Assembly: GCA_963669155.1 (NCBI GenBank)
Contig: OZ022580.1
Location: 22,795,539 to 22,859,538, forward strand
Origin: Arbacia lixula
Taxonomy: Eukaryota; Echinodermata; Echinoidea; Arbacioida; Arbaciidae
DNA: 64,000 bases
Reading direction: 5' to 3'
The notes under the pieces were generated by a model. It did no database searches, was not told where the DNA came from, and worked only from the letters and a program-made list of their open reading frames with translations. Positions within the stretch are counted from its first letter, which is position 1. Each line of letters begins with the position of its first letter. The position numbers and the translations under genes are program-made. Below are positions 11,644-26,500 of this stretch, piece after piece.

Positions 11644-13517
11644 CACTGTAAAAAATATTACCGTTTTTTTACGGGAAATTTCCTGGCAGTCCGGGACGCC
11701 AGGAACGCCCGTTTTTTCACATCCTCATGCAGTGTTTTTACAGTCTAGTGTAAATTTACAGGTTCCCGTTATTGACCACCTTGTTATTGAACAGTTTCGC
11801 ATTCCCGTTATTATACAGCCTCATTAAAATACAGGTTCCCGTTATTGACCACCTTGTTATTTAACAGTGTCGCATTCCCGTTTTTATACAGCCTCATTAA
11901 AATACAGGTTCCCGTTAATAAGTGCTCTGTAAATTGACAGTCCTTTCCTGTATTTATCATGTAATAAAATGTTGTTAAATTAATGGAATTCCTGTTCTTT
12001 GACATTGACTTGATTAAGGTAACCGTTAATTCAAGCCGACTTCATATCACTGTAAAAAACATTTCCGCTTTTTAACGGGAATGCCCGTTTAATTAAATCC
12101 TATTAATTAATTAATACATAGCCTAATCCTAATCCTAAACTACTCCTAATCTAACAATAAGCCTAATTTAACCTACACCTATTATCACTAACTAGCATTA
12201 ACTTGCTTGGACATTCTTATATAGGGCATCCTATTTATACATACTTTCGTTATGGTTAGTACTTGCGGAAAGATGCACTAATTAGACAGATAAATCAACA
12301 TTTTGATAGTACTTTCAATTCAATTAGCGATCCTTTATAGATTAAATATTTTTTATTAATATGCCATACATTCACAATTGTAATATTCTATAAAATAGCA
12401 ATCAATTTCATTGATAATTGTTATTTTCTAAATCCCTTGCTAACAGAATTATGCTAATGAATATTCATTGAAAATGAAAATGACGTAACAATTTGTAATT
12501 TAACAAAGTAGTTCGTTAAAATACCAGAACACATGCTGACTTCCTGTAGAGAAACAAACTTACTGTTATTTTACATGGAAAAGACAGTAAATTCAATGCA
12601 ACGGCAGTATCTTGTAATTTCACGGGCAAAAAATCCTGTAGTTTTGCAGTTATTTTTTACAGTGTATAGAAAAAAAAACAATTTCCTTGCCATTTTACAA
12701 GAAAAATACCGTAATAATGGAAAAACAACCAAAACTTGTAATTGTACTTGTAATTTTTTACAGTGTGCAGAACTATACGAGAACTTCCTGATAGTGAACA
12801 AGGAAGCCCATTGATATAAGAGAAACATGTTGATCAACAGCAATATTTGTTTTATGTAGATTAATTATGAAATTTGTTGCTTTTTGACAGGAAAATTCTC
12901 GTTGCTGAAAATGAAACTATGGGAACAATTCGTAAATAAACAGGATGGCCTGTATGAATACGCGATTCCTGTTTATCAACAGTTACACGAGCTGGTAATC
13001 GTTAATTCAAGCCGACTTCCTAAAAAAAAAACGATTTCCCTGCCATTTTACAAGAAAAATGCCGTAATAATGGAAAAACAACCCAAACTTGTAATGTTAC
13101 AAGTCAAACTAAGACTGTTAATTTACAGTTAGTTTTACAGTGTCCAGAACTATACGAGAACTTCCTGTTAGTGAACAAGGAAGGCCATTGATATACGAGA
13201 AACATGTTGATCAACAGTATTATTTGTTTTATGTTGTTTAATTAAGGAATTTGTTGTTTTTTGACAGGAAAATTCTCGTTGCTGAAAATGGAACTATGGG
13301 AACAATTCGTAAATAAACAGGATGGCCTGTATGAATACGCGATTCCTGTTTATTAACAGTTACATGTACTTGTAACCGTTAATTTAAGCCGACTTCGTAG
13401 ACAAAAACGATTCCGCTGCCATTTTACAAGAAAAATACGGTAATAATGGAAAAACAACCAAAACTTGTAATTTTACAAGTCGAAAATGTTGTTAATTTAC
13501 AGTTATTTTTTACAGTG
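11644..13517. mobile_element. Cluster of DNA-transposon pieces with CACTGTAAAAAA ends
   Basis: CACTGTAAAAAA starts occur at 11644 and 12049. Inverted ends TTTTTTACAGTG (some degenerate) occur near 12664, 12765, 13142 and 13517. Inside are tandem repeats: a ~72-bp unit around 11760-11920, and a ~376-bp unit present twice (12766-13142 and 13143-13517). The terminal CACTG suggests a non-autonomous EnSpm/CACTA-like or Chapaev-like family (inference). No transposase. Confidence 0.7.
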
Positions 13518-14360
13518 TACGACAAAATATCTTTAGACCGTTTGCGTAAATTTATAAAGAAAAGAAAAGATTTATCAACAAGTGTTATGATTATTATGTT
13601 TTATAAGGTTACATAGGAAGGACGAAAGATTTGCTCATGAGAATGGTAAGAAAGATACGCGGGCATGAAAGGGCCATCGAGATATGCATGCCTAGATTAT
13701 AGGAAAGACGAAAAAGATAATTATAATAAAATGACTTCCATCGTTTTGTACTGACTAGACTCGGAGGAAAATGCGTCGGCCTGCATTGTGATTATGTGAC
13801 AAATGTAAATTGACATTGAAATCACCCAATACATAAAGTCTACATTATTTTGTTTTCAACTTCATACAGATGTATTATTTTACTGTACAAAATCATGAAC
13901 GGTAAATAGCAGCGGTGGTTACATTTGTTACCAGGTTTAACAAAACAGTGTAGTGTTGACTCGTGCAGTTCATTTTCGATAAAGGCAATTAGGAAAATTA
14001 AACTTAATGTATGATGGTTGTAATGAAACGTAATAAATTCGCAACTTCATCTGAAGAGCCGCTCCTTCAGTGCGTTCCGAAAGGCTCAATGCGATCGGCA
14101 TACATCGGGAATTTTCGTTCACTGCATAGCCTTATGTCAAGTGCTAAAAAGATAAAACGTTTTTTAATATAAACATTAAGGACTAAATCTTATTTTTTTT
14201 AAGCAATTTAAGAAATTAACTAATTTTTGTGACTTGTCATTTGAAGATTTGCTCTTTATCGTAATGGAAGATTGTGTCTCAAGTGGATTTTTTTTGGTTA
14301 CTCATTACACACAAGTACTAGAATGAAGCTAGCTATCTAAAATACATTTCAGCAGTCGAC

Positions 14361-14540
14361 ATGGAAAAGCAAGAGCAGACAAGGAACTGCATAATATCAG
14401 ATGAAAATATCTCATATTGGTTAAAAATAGCGGAAACATGTAACTCCAAAGAAGAGAGTCAATCTGCAGCAGTGTCGAAACTTTTCCTAAAATTACATGA
14501 GCTTCGTGCATTTCTGATATCTGTCAACGGCAAATTGAGC
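14361..14540 (+). CDS. FANCC: FANCC exon 1 (residues 1-60)
   Basis: It starts at ATG 14361 and ends in phase 0 at GAGC|GTGAGT. It encodes the N-terminal helix pair (ISYWLKIAE..., LFLKLHELRAFL). The 5'UTR and promoter are not resolved. A CpG-richer stretch follows in intron 1 (about 14580-14720). Confidence 0.85.
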
Positions 14541-17500
14541 GTGAGTATCGTCACTTCACTATCCGTGTCACTGTCAGGCTAGCTCCGGGATTGCTCCCGC
14601 GCAGCGTGAGCGGGCCGGCTGATCGCAGTAAAAGTATCGGGCATGCTACTGCTGCTACTCTTCGCGGGTCGCGATCGATCGGTACCCCACGCGTGTGCGG
14701 GCAGGACAAGTCCGAGATGACCGGTCCATGTCAGCTGGTTGGTTGTACAGTATATTAGACCAAAGTGCATTAGCACCGATCTCTGTAGATCATTGGATCT
14801 GCTGAGATTGCATCTGGTTTCTCTGAATGCCCTGTCAAAGAATAAAATTTTGACTAAAGAATGCCCCAAAAGAGACGTTTATTCCTGTCTAATTTTGTTC
14901 ATGTTTCTATCTCCAGGAAAGTGTTTCATCCAGTTTGAAGCGGTACCCACGTCTTGGTCATCTCCTGGGTCACCTGTGTGGCTGCCAGTCGGTGCTGTCT
15001 CAAGGTGAGCTGTTAGTAAGGGTTGTTTGCACTCAAAATATCACTTCTTGAAAACAGGATAGACCCTTTGGGTGTTAAAAAAAATAGAATTGGGTAAAAA
15101 CCACAGAAAATGGAAGAAAATACAGTGTATATGATTAGAACTTCCCTCACAATAATATAACTGGAAGCTGAATGTAGACTATGGTTACGATACTTCAAAT
15201 GTAAACGAGGCTTGTTTTCACTTTTCTTGAAATTATTAAAAAAGCTATGACTGAGATTTCATACACGTATCGTTATGGTAAGCTGCTGATCCATGCCGCG
15301 TTTCATCACTTCTGTAAAAGGTTCATCCTGCCTCTAAAGGAGATTGCAACCTTAAAAATTAATTGAATCTGATGAAATCTAAAAAATCAGACCTAAAGTA
15401 TTGGTAAGAGATTGAGTATAATCAAACATATTATAAGCAAGTCATGATTACCCACTGATTCCTGATCTTACACATACCTCATGGGCGACTCTATTGGTTG
15501 GAAAAGCATACTGGAAGGAATTGTCATTCTTCTTGTGAACCCTGCATAAACAAGACAAGACCTAGAGCATCACTTGCCTGCTTTTGATTTAAAGAGCAAA
15601 CTGTGCTAAGATAAGCCATTCATGACTTTGGAAAAAGGCATGGTGTGGTGGATTGTTCCCTAAAGTCTCGATCCGGAGGTTAAGGGGGTCAGGCCCAGCA
15701 GCTAACCACTTCTGGTAATTTCAGCACATTTGAATTCACGTAGCTGCTCTGTACCTAGGAGAGAAAGAGGGGCATGGTAGGATCTTTTGATCTAGTGAAG
15801 TGGGGTAATAATGCCAGGCCCTAAAGAAAAGCGGCGTTCTCACTGATGAGGCTACTCAGGGTAAAGAGGACCATATTTTTTTTATTTTTGACATATTTTA
15901 TTTGACTATCAACAAAGTTCTAGATATTTGAGTAAGTAGTAAGCAAGCATCACAAGTCTGCCAGGCTATTTGAAAAACATGCAAAAAATCTCTAAGCAAA
16001 TTTGTTTTGTGTTCAAGCATTTACACTCTCCCAACGTTTTGTTTTGTTTTGAGTAAAGTTAGGAAATTCTTACTCCAGAGTAGGCTGTTTCAAAGCATGT
16101 TTCATAAGTGGTGAATGAAGGTAGTTGCCTAGCAACTTTCACTATGTTTCTTCTTTTATTCTGCTTTAATTTTTCACCTTCATGCTCTTCAACTTTCTCC
16201 CTATGTTTGTTGTTTGTTTTCTTCTCCTTTATCATCTTCTCCATATTTTTCATTCTATCTCTGTTTATCCCTTCTTTAAATCATGTATCATTGCAGATGC
16301 CAAGACGCACAGCGCTCTCTTCAGCTGCCTACAAGCACTCAGGAAGAAACAGCCTCAGGATGAAATTGAGAAGAAAGCCAATCGCTGGGCAGAGGTAACA
16401 TAATCTATTCAATGATAACCCATTGCTCACGGTTAGATTTTCTGGCGTTGTGAACCCTGGTCCTGCTAGGATGTCCAAGTTGCCATGATGGAACTACTGC
16501 TGTAACCAAAGGGATGTGGGTTGATTGCACCCCATCAGTCATTTGAAGTTTATTCATAACCTTTCATCTACTAGTATTTACCATAGAGCACATTAAGCGG
16601 TAGAGGCTCTGGTTAGTATCCGAGTGGAAGAAGGTCGGCCCACAAGTTGCATGCCCAGTTCAATGCTGAATTAGAAGAGGTTGCAGATGATTACAGTGCA
16701 TATGCAATTCAAATATAACTACTCAAGTGCTTAATTCCATTCTTAATACCATGCTAAGAATCTGACCATTAAAGGCGGATTCACACTGCATCCGACATCC
16801 GACATTACGACATACGACACGACATACGACACGACATTTCAGTTCACACTGACAACGACTTTCCAAAATGTCGTGCAAAAAGTCGGATGACACGACATTT
16901 GCTGTCGGTCAATCAATTATCAAGTTCTTTATGCAATAACCAAGCACAAACACAAGAAAAATATTGATCTGAGAAGATCGAGAAGCAGGAGGGGGGAGGG
17001 TGAAGAAGGAAGGAGGTAGGAAAGAACTTACGGCGAAGGCGGAAGAAAAGAGAGGATGAAAATGCATGGGAACGGTAGAAGACGGGAGTAAGAAAGTTAA
17101 AAGGAAGAGATGAAAAAGATGGAAGGGAATATAAAACGAGGGGGAGAGGGAAGGAAATGGGAGAAAGGGAACAAGGGAGTGGGGGGAGAGGGTGGATTGA
17201 TGGTGAGGAATAGAGGAGAAGAGGAGGGGCAGTACGGCAAGGAAGGAGGAAAGGGGGGTAGGGAAAAGAATCAAGTGAGAATGACTAGAAGAGGGAAGGG
17301 TGAACGGTGAATGAGGAGGAGAAACACTAGGCGAAAGACAACTAGATGATCATCGTCTTCCTCCTTCTCCACCATCTCCCTCCTCCTCCACGCATTCGCT
17401 TCCCTCTCTTTCTTCTCCTTCCCTCTACTCTTACCTCTCCTTGTTCATTCTCATGCTCTTGCCTCAATACTAGATCAAGTTACAGATACGTACTTATCCA

Positions 17501-20500
17501 AAATAGAGGAAAATCAGCATCAATATTTCGTGTTGGGAAGTTGGCATAATCACACTCGCCCTCATCATTCTTTACAATGGTGAAGAGAAAGAATTTACGA
17601 TATTACAGCAATCATAACAATAGTCCATTATAAGAGGGAAGGTTATGTCTTTATCTAATTCATTCGCTATGCCTATGTTAAGGCATGTTTGTGATTTTTT
17701 TTTTATACCAGACATATGCAGTATAAATCATATCAGCAACATGACATTGTATACATGTAGGCCTACAAAATAGTTTGCAGGTACCTCGATTCCTCAAATA
17801 GAAATATAAAATTATTCAGTGATTTGAGTGTCCTGTTCAAACTAAGTCTATCTGTTAGACTCTGCTTTGACAAATCTGCATCAACGTACCAAAATTACCC
17901 CCCCCCCCCCCTCCGTCCCATCCTCTCTTTCATGAACACAGCAATACCATATATACCCCCCTCGGCACCAAACTCCCCTAATCTACGGCTACATCTGTAC
18001 ATATTTGTTTCAGCCTTAACCCCCTTCTTAATTTTCCTTTCACAGATTCGATCATTTATGCTATATAGACGGTTGAAATACACGGTGAGAACTTTCTTAG
18101 AGATCAAAAAACAACATTATCCTACGAAGCTACATCAGAACATTATCATACGAAGCTACATAGGAAGGGGGGCACCCCCCCCCCTCCCCTCTTCTCAGAC
18201 ATCCTTCTCCCGCACCCTAGAACTGGCATCTTTCCCTAAAAAAAAATAAAAACTTTACATGTTTACGCCAGTGTGCTTGATGCAAGAAAAGTATCAAATA
18301 AAACATTATGAACAGTTGAACAGGCCTACTCCTGATATTGAATTTAAATCTATGCAAAGAAATTTTGAATATTGGTACATTCTTTTTAGGAACATCCCGC
18401 ATATCTACAGCCATTCTACATGTAATCATTTTAATAACTGACAAACTAAATCATTCCACCAACAGTGACTCTGCAAGAAAAAATAGTTACACTTCTTATT
18501 TTTTTAGTCTACAAACTAACGTTAAGAAGTTTTGACGTTAAGAAAACTGTCACCATTCCCCGACAAACAAATATGGTAGCTCCTCATGTAAACTTAGTTG
18601 AGAGTCTTCTAAACCCGAAAGAAAAGTTACTTAAACCCATGAATACAGGCCAATTCATCTCTATTTTTGTTAGTCAGATCTCACTAAAATTAAGGTTTGG
18701 TTATGTTGGTAGACTTTAGATGAGTAGATAACTTGCTGTGATTGAAGTAGACTCTACTTGATGATATTGATAGATGGCTGACTAGTACGAATTGTAACTA
18801 AACAAGGAAATCTGAGTGTAGCAAATTATCTATTCTAATTCTAGAGGTAGACTGCATACATTTATAGTACGAACCAACGTCAGATATATCTAACAGTCAA
18901 TTCATTTCTTTACTAAAACTAGTATCTATCTAATATGAGTATTCACTCCGTGGACCTAGATCTATTCGCATGAGCACGCCCGGCCGGTCGGCCGGCTGGC
19001 TAGATTTATCATAACAACAAGATAGACCTACTGGCTACCCATGATAGGTACGGTCGAGTCCAGATGAGATCCCGGGTCCAGATCTAAAAGAAAACGTGAG
19101 TAGTAGACTAGCTGCTAAAGAAACTTGTTTGGATCTGGGAAATCTACACTCTAATTAATAGACCTAGACCCTCTAGATATCTGTGTTGTTATAAGTTGGT
19201 GCAGCGTAGCCCTGGGACTGCTCCCGCGTAGCGGGAGCGTGAGCGGGCTGGTCGCAGTATAAAGTGTATCTGGATCAATGATACGTTTGTCGTTAGATCT
19301 CACTTTGATCTCATGACATTTTAAAGCCTTTAACAGCCATGTTGACCTCGAGGCTGTAGACCTGTAACTTGAGTTTAGATCCAACGTATGAATTAGATCT
19401 AGATCTATCTATTAAAACTCTGACATTCGAACAGAGTAATTAGTAAATACAGAACACACTAGTCACTACAATTAACTGCAGTACCGTTTAGAGGTATATA
19501 GTAGAGTACGCGTATTACGGATGTTTATGTTGAACTGTTGGTTATGCAACAGCTTTCTACTAGTAGATCTAGACTAGAGCCTAATCTGAGTAGGACAGGT
19601 TTACTCAATTGATAACGTTCAATACCAGTCTAGACCTCTAAAGCTAGATATATTTATGTTGTATGTACATGTCCAGGCCTTTCAAAGTTAAAGTGCGATT
19701 TAGATCTCACAAGACTTTCAAGTTTAGAATGATGACATTTATGCAGGTAGATGCATAGATGCACAGTTGCATACACCATCAATCATCGTTGACCTTTTTA
19801 CATGTCCTTGGCCTTGGGTCTGTATAATTTTTAACGTTTATACGACTACGTACACCTACTCGAACGTAAACATCAGACTTGTCTCGAGTCGAGTCTTTAA
19901 AACTAAATTACCACTGAATACCGATATTAACTCGCTATTAGCTGACATTAATAGAGATTGATTAACTTACCGCCAATAAGGAATCACATTCTTGTCCACC
20001 TTTCTTTACAAACGATGGCAAAAAGCTTCACCAAAACATGATAAAGCTATGATGCGTAGGGAAATATTGTCCAACATACATTTTAGTAGATGGGACTAAA
20101 GTGGGGCCATCGCAGAGATTTTCCGCGAAGCAAAAGTCTTTTGACAAGCCAAACTTATGAAGTGACGTCATAGGAATCCGCCGTTGTGATTGGTCTCCGG
20201 CTAAATGTCGGATTGTCGTGCTTGAAAAATCGCTACATGATCCGATTTTTTAATACGACAAAATGTGTCGGACACGACTTTTTTTGTCGTGTTGCCTCAG
20301 TGTGAATGGACACATTGGATTTGCACTGTTTCGATTTTTATTCTGTCGGATCAAATGTCGGAAAGTCGTATGTCGTGTCGTATGTCGGAATGTCGGATGC
20401 AATGTGAATCCGCCTTAACAGGTGTCTATATAAAATGGGCACCTGGCCATGAGTCACATTTCTAAATGTTATCATAGATGGCTTAATCATCTCATTGATT

Positions 20501-23500
20501 TTAATAATTAGATGCCAATAAGATTAATTCCCATAAATGAAGTAGCTCTGCCCATTTGAGATAGGGAATTGAGCTTCCGATCAATTTTTAGTCTTTAAAA
20601 AATGTGACTGTGCATGGTCTTAAGTTCTTTTCTTTGTTTGGTCCAGTCTCAGATCCGGCGCATGACGTCTCTGTGCAGTCAGGAATCTTCGGCTGTGAGT
20701 GTAATTGACTCCATGGGGTACACCGCTGTGGAATTCAATGCTGTGTCAGCCAACAAGGTAACATCAAGGGCCCTGTTTCATAAAGCGATTGATATGAATC
20801 GATTGTATTAGTCTAATCCCATATCTCTAATGTACAGAGTTTACTTTCGATATCAATCACAAGTAATCACAATTCTTAATTAGACAGAGAAGTGATTTTG
20901 GCATCAAAATTTCATTTCAGTAAGGCCTGTGGATATGTTTTTCAAAGTTTGTCAGAATGTTATGAGATATAATACCAACATGCATGCTGTGTATATCTAA
21001 TTTTGAAATACTCCATTTCATAATGACCATAGTCTCTATTTATATACCATATTGCGCCACATGTTTATTACTCGCCATGTTGCATATAGGTTTCCAATTA
21101 TTGTAACTTACCATCAATGGTAACTACCATGGCAACAACTAATGAGCTTTCATTATTTCAATTGTTGCCATGGTACTAAGGAGAGTACGTTGCTAAGGAT
21201 AGTACGGGGCTAAGAAAACCCAATGAGAAAAGGGTATTGGTAAAATTTGTTTCAGTGTTGTTGTTATGGTTGAGTGCACAACAGCTATTGTTTGAAAAAG
21301 TGTCAAAACCCATTTGCGCCAAGCTTATTGTGTAGTGGAATCCAAATCAAGCAAGGCATTGTTGAAATTGGCACAATGGGTTTTCACCCAGACCCAGTTT
21401 TTTGTTCCTATCCCCCAAAATACATTCATTACTGATTCCCCCCACATGTGATATCAAATAAGACCTGAAAAGTTGCTATATCTGACACTGGTACAAGAAT
21501 TATGATGATTTATTCTTGTATTTCTAGTATGAGCAAGTAGGAAAGTGTAACATTTTTTCTGACTCACCCTGTAGTAATACTCAGCATTCAATTTTGATGG
21601 AAAGGGCACCAACCAACTTGTGAAATGAGCTTTCCATTCTGTATTTTGATGTGTTTTACAACAGCAAGTAGATTTCTTGTTTTGTTTTGACACAAACAGT
21701 TGATTGAGTCGATCGAGAGAGATCTGGAACATTTGATCAGGGAGCAGCACCATTGTCTGTTGAGGTAAGATATCAAATACACTTTGTTATTCTGTGAAAT
21801 ACAATTTAGAGTAATGTTAGAGAAAAGACATGCCTCACCATGGTTAAAGAATATGTTTATTTGTTTATCTAATATACAGTTGTCTTACTGCCCATCTTTC
21901 AGCGATATGGGTCGACGAACTCAAAAGTATAAATCTGATCATGACAAAGATTGTTTACTCTGATTTAATATACTGGCAGACCAGCTAAGCATGGAGCATA
22001 CGGTCACCACCAAGCTGTGCATGTGCCCGGCCTTATTTTGATGTCGATTGTTTCCCATGAGGCATTGCGGATTCTGGTTTGTCTGCTGCAAATGATAAGT
22101 GACGCACTGTATTGTGAATCCACTGAATAACCCCTGTCATATTATCTAGTTGTGTTCTCTAGATTTATTTTATTCATGAGGGTTTTATAACACTGCAATT
22201 TACTGCTGTTGTAGACTCATTATTTCTGTGCTATTCTCACCTCCAGATTTCAGCACCAGAGTCTTCATGTTGCACATCTCTGCAACCTGTGCCTACCACT
22301 GCTGACTGGAGAGGCACATCAACTACCCCTCTCCACCAGGAGAGGTCTGGTGGAGAGGGTGCTGGTGTTGCACCCCTACTGGGAGACGTCAGGGGGCCAG
22401 AGGGGTGAGGATGAAGGGCTGTCTGAAGCCTTCCTGGAGCTGGTTACTCGGACTCAAGCTACGGCGTACCAGGATGCCTCCACTGCAGGTTCCATAGCCA
22501 AACATTGATTTTTAGCACAAGCGCGGAGCAGGGGCACAATTACCTCATATTAAAAGACCAATAATACAAATTGTTATATTCATTTGGCTTTTGTTTAGTG
22601 CTTTTTGGTACTGAGCACTGTACCACTCTGAGCACTCACAGCACTGTGTTAATTTACCTTAAACGTGCCCAACCATTTTTTTGTTTTTTTTTGTTATTTC
22701 TCAAAAGTTAACAGATTCGAAGCAACATTGCGTTAATTTAACAATACACCTGACCCTGGATTTTACCCTAAACTCTAACCCTGACCTGACACCTGACACC
22801 TGATTGTTATTGTAAATAAAATGCAACACTAACAGGCATTGGTGGTGGGGTATACAGCAATTTGGTTGAAATGTTTGTACTCGAGGTTGCTTCCACACTA
22901 TATGTATATTACATAAAGGCATAGGGACCATTTGTTGTTATGGGCAATTCCACAGTTTTGGTTAAAGTCATGTAAGGTGAGTAACCAAAGCTTCTTCATT
23001 TGATTGAAAAAGAAGTTTCTGTGCTGATGATATGATTGCGTGTCATGGAAAGGTGAACTGTTTGCTTCCTAAATAATTATTTACATAATTTCTGCAAAAC
23101 TATAACAGAATATAAAATAAAGAAGCTTTGGTTACTCACATTACATGACTTTAACCAGACATGTGGAATTGCCCTTGTGCACTGTTAGTACCATTCTTTA
23201 CTCTCTTTATTACATGCGGATGCCTTACACAGGTTGTAATTTTATTACATAAGAAAGAAGGTATATTTCTTTTGCAATTACAGTGGTTTCAAGATACGCT
23301 TGAAGTACAATTGTAGCTGTGCAGCCTTTCAAACCCCAGTGATTCAGATTTTAAATGAAATATTTGTAGTTCTCAGAACATGATAATCCCTCTTCTGTAT
23401 TTCTCCTACTAGTCTACAAGTCAGTCTGTCTGTCTGTAGGGTTTTCTTCTTTGAATTATGAGTGTTAAAAATGCTGATGTGATCACTTCTGTCTTTTCTT

Positions 23501-26500
23501 TTCAGACTGGAATTTCAATTATGAAGCGCAAGTCTCTCTGTGGCTGCAATATCTTCCTGCTTTGGAACAAGAAATTTTGCTGCTTCTGAGAACATTTAAT
23601 GATTGTATGCGGCATCAAGGAGCAGCGAAAAAGTCAGAGCTGATTCGCTCCAGAAATTTGGTAAGTTAATTTACAGACAGCAACCAATTATCTTTATGGG
23701 CAACACTTGTTGTTTCCTTGTGCAATATTTCTCTCTGAAACAGGTATTAAAATAATCTGAGGAGTTGTAGTTTAAGTTCAGTCCCTATACACAGTCCCAT
23801 CATTTCATTTCATTCATTTTATCGTTTCATTTGATTTTATTCATTTCATTTTATTGTTAAAATTTGACAGCCGATAGCATGTGCTCAACACAGAATCCTG
23901 TATCAAGCTGTAGACTTGTGCATCCAGCAGGTTTTGTGGAACTCTGCTGGCAGCAGAAATGTGCTTCACTTTACACACCTGTTCCAAGTGGCTGTCAATG
24001 AGGCTATCCAGCAGTCCAGCTCAACACAAGTAAGGATCTGGGTGATGTGTGTGCTTTCATAAATCCTCATGTTATCCATGCAAAACATGCATTAGATAAA
24101 ACCTTAACTTGAATAATAAAATAAATGATAGTGTTCAGTAGGTAAAGCTGGGCGTTCAATCTCGCATGTGCATGAACAAGTTTGAGATGTGTTCAAAATT
24201 GTGAGGGAAGGAAGATATTAATTCATTATTGGAACTTACGGAAGTGTGTATGCTCTAAGTCAAGATTTGCTTAAAGGGAGTATACTGTACTGGGAAGACA
24301 AAATAGCCTTCAAAAGGTAATCATGAGAAATCTTCTTACCAATGGACTTATATTCATGTATTGTCCATTTAAGAAACTTGCTGAAAGTTATTTGCTCTCA
24401 TATGATACAGATATGGAGTAATTTGTGATTAAATCACAAATCATCTAAATGTTCGGCCCGAACAATTTGAGGAATTGTGAGTTAATCACTGATTACTCGA
24501 AATTTGAATAATTTTAGGGCAAATAACTTTCTGCAAGTTTCTAAAATGGACAATACATGAATTTAAGACCACTGGCAAGAAGATTGCTCATGATTACCTT
24601 TTGAAGGCTTTTTTGTCTTCCTCGTACAGTATATTCCCTTTAAAAAGATTTGCTTAAATCATGGTCTAAACCTAAACTCCTTTGTGAATTTGGTCCTCTG
24701 TGTGTAGAAGGAGACTTCAGTGGATTCACACTACGGTGCACCACTTCTCAATTGCAGCGGACAGGCCAAAATCAGCCATGTCTCATGGGAAGTGGTCGAC
24801 ATCGAAATATAAGGACCTGGCACTCATGTGGCTTGGTGGTGACCGTGCAAATGTACACTGTGCTTAGCTACCCAACCTGTACATATAGAGTAAACAATAT
24901 ATGCCACGATCAGTTAAATACTTTTTGAGTTCGTTGACCTTCATTCGCCGAAACACGAGCAGTAAAACCGCTGGGTCCGCCACTTTTTAAATCTGTGTTC
25001 AGTGCTGGGAACGTATGTTGGTGTGAGGCACTAATGTGTATACTGTGGTTATACGCCCCAAGATTTGCTTAAATTTTGCTCTAAATCTAAAACCAAGAGG
25101 CAATGCTGTGTATACTGGTGTACCTGGATGTGATGTGGAAATCCAAGTTAGAAATTGGCCTGATCCGCTGCAACTGATGTTGGCACACTGTATCATGAAT
25201 CCACCAAATTGAAAATGTGATATTTGAACTCATCGCAGAACAATTTGCTTAAATCTTTGCGTCCCATTGATGCATTTTTGCAGAAGTAACTCTTGCAAGT
25301 CTCATACATAGTTTCTCTAGCACACAAAGAGTGAAACGTTGTGTTCCCACCCACATTCTTCTATACAGCTGTCGGTGTACAGGCTCTTCCCCCAAACCTG
25401 TCTGCCGCTAGTCAACCTGCTGCTCCTCAATCCCAGTGGTAAGTAGTGTGATCCATTCCCAGAGTGATGACAGTCTAATGCAGTCAGCTCCGTGCATTGG
25501 GACAATGATTGACTGCAATCAATTTGGAAGTTGATCTCCAGCTCCATTTTATGTGTGTGAATACTGGACTTGGGGTCAGCTGTTTTTAATCTTAGAATGA
25601 CTTAATGCACGACTGGTGACCCTTTCTTCTGCTAAATCAGATTCTCAGTGATATTGATCCCCATCAGCTAAAATTGAAATCTGATCTTTGTAAATTAAAT
25701 TTTTTGTTGTTAACATGCTTTTGAATACAAAGGTTATGATTTGTCAAATTTAATTAGGATTGTTGGAAATTAACTCCCACTATGTTAAAATAGGAACAAC
25801 TCGGGTATCTCATTTAGCGCAAGAAAGGGTCACCAGTCGTGCATAAAGTTGTTCTTAGCTTAAGAACAGCTTGGTGAAAGCCCCCTGGAGTAATTTCAAT
25901 CCAGTACTAAACAATATCTTGGCAACAATTATACCAGTACTGCCCTACTTTGATAAAAGGAAGAAACAAACGAAAGAGACATCTCTTGTACATGAGCAAT
26001 GTGTCTGTCACTTGCATTGGCATCAGTGCAACACCATGTCATGTTAGATTGAATATCTTGCAGCAAGAGGAATATTTCTTTTCCAGATTTAGTCTGTATG
26101 TAGGGAGTGCTGAGTGCAATCTTAGAGTACCAATAACTCAAATTTAAGTGATTTGTCGCGTGCTTCCCTTCGTCATAATAAAGCAGATTTGGGCCCCAAA
26201 ATGTCCAAAATCATAGAGTTGGAGACAGCTGACAAAATGAAACCATTTTCTCAAACATACGCTTCGGTCAAACATGGGACTAGTCTCCCTCTTCTTCCTT
26301 AGTCCTGTTGCATTTCTGCTAAATATAATGGAATATTCACACTATTTCCCATCATATTTGTCTACCGGAAATCTTTTCACAGGCCTGCCACGAGAGGCTC
26401 ATGGGTATCATTTGCTGAGCATAGACAGCATTCTGAGAGCTACCATAGCAGAACCATCTGTTGCCAACAACCGTTGTGAGATGTTCGCAATCTGGAGGGT

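Larger units (their letters stand above)
6283..14360. other. No gene seen; transposon-rich intergenic region
   Basis: Between the GPCR and FANCC. Apart from the elements listed separately the DNA is AT-rich with only short chance frames. An open frame at 9049-9339 (96 codons from a TTG) has no recognisable motif and is not called. The FANCC 5'UTR should lie just before 14361. Confidence 0.55.
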
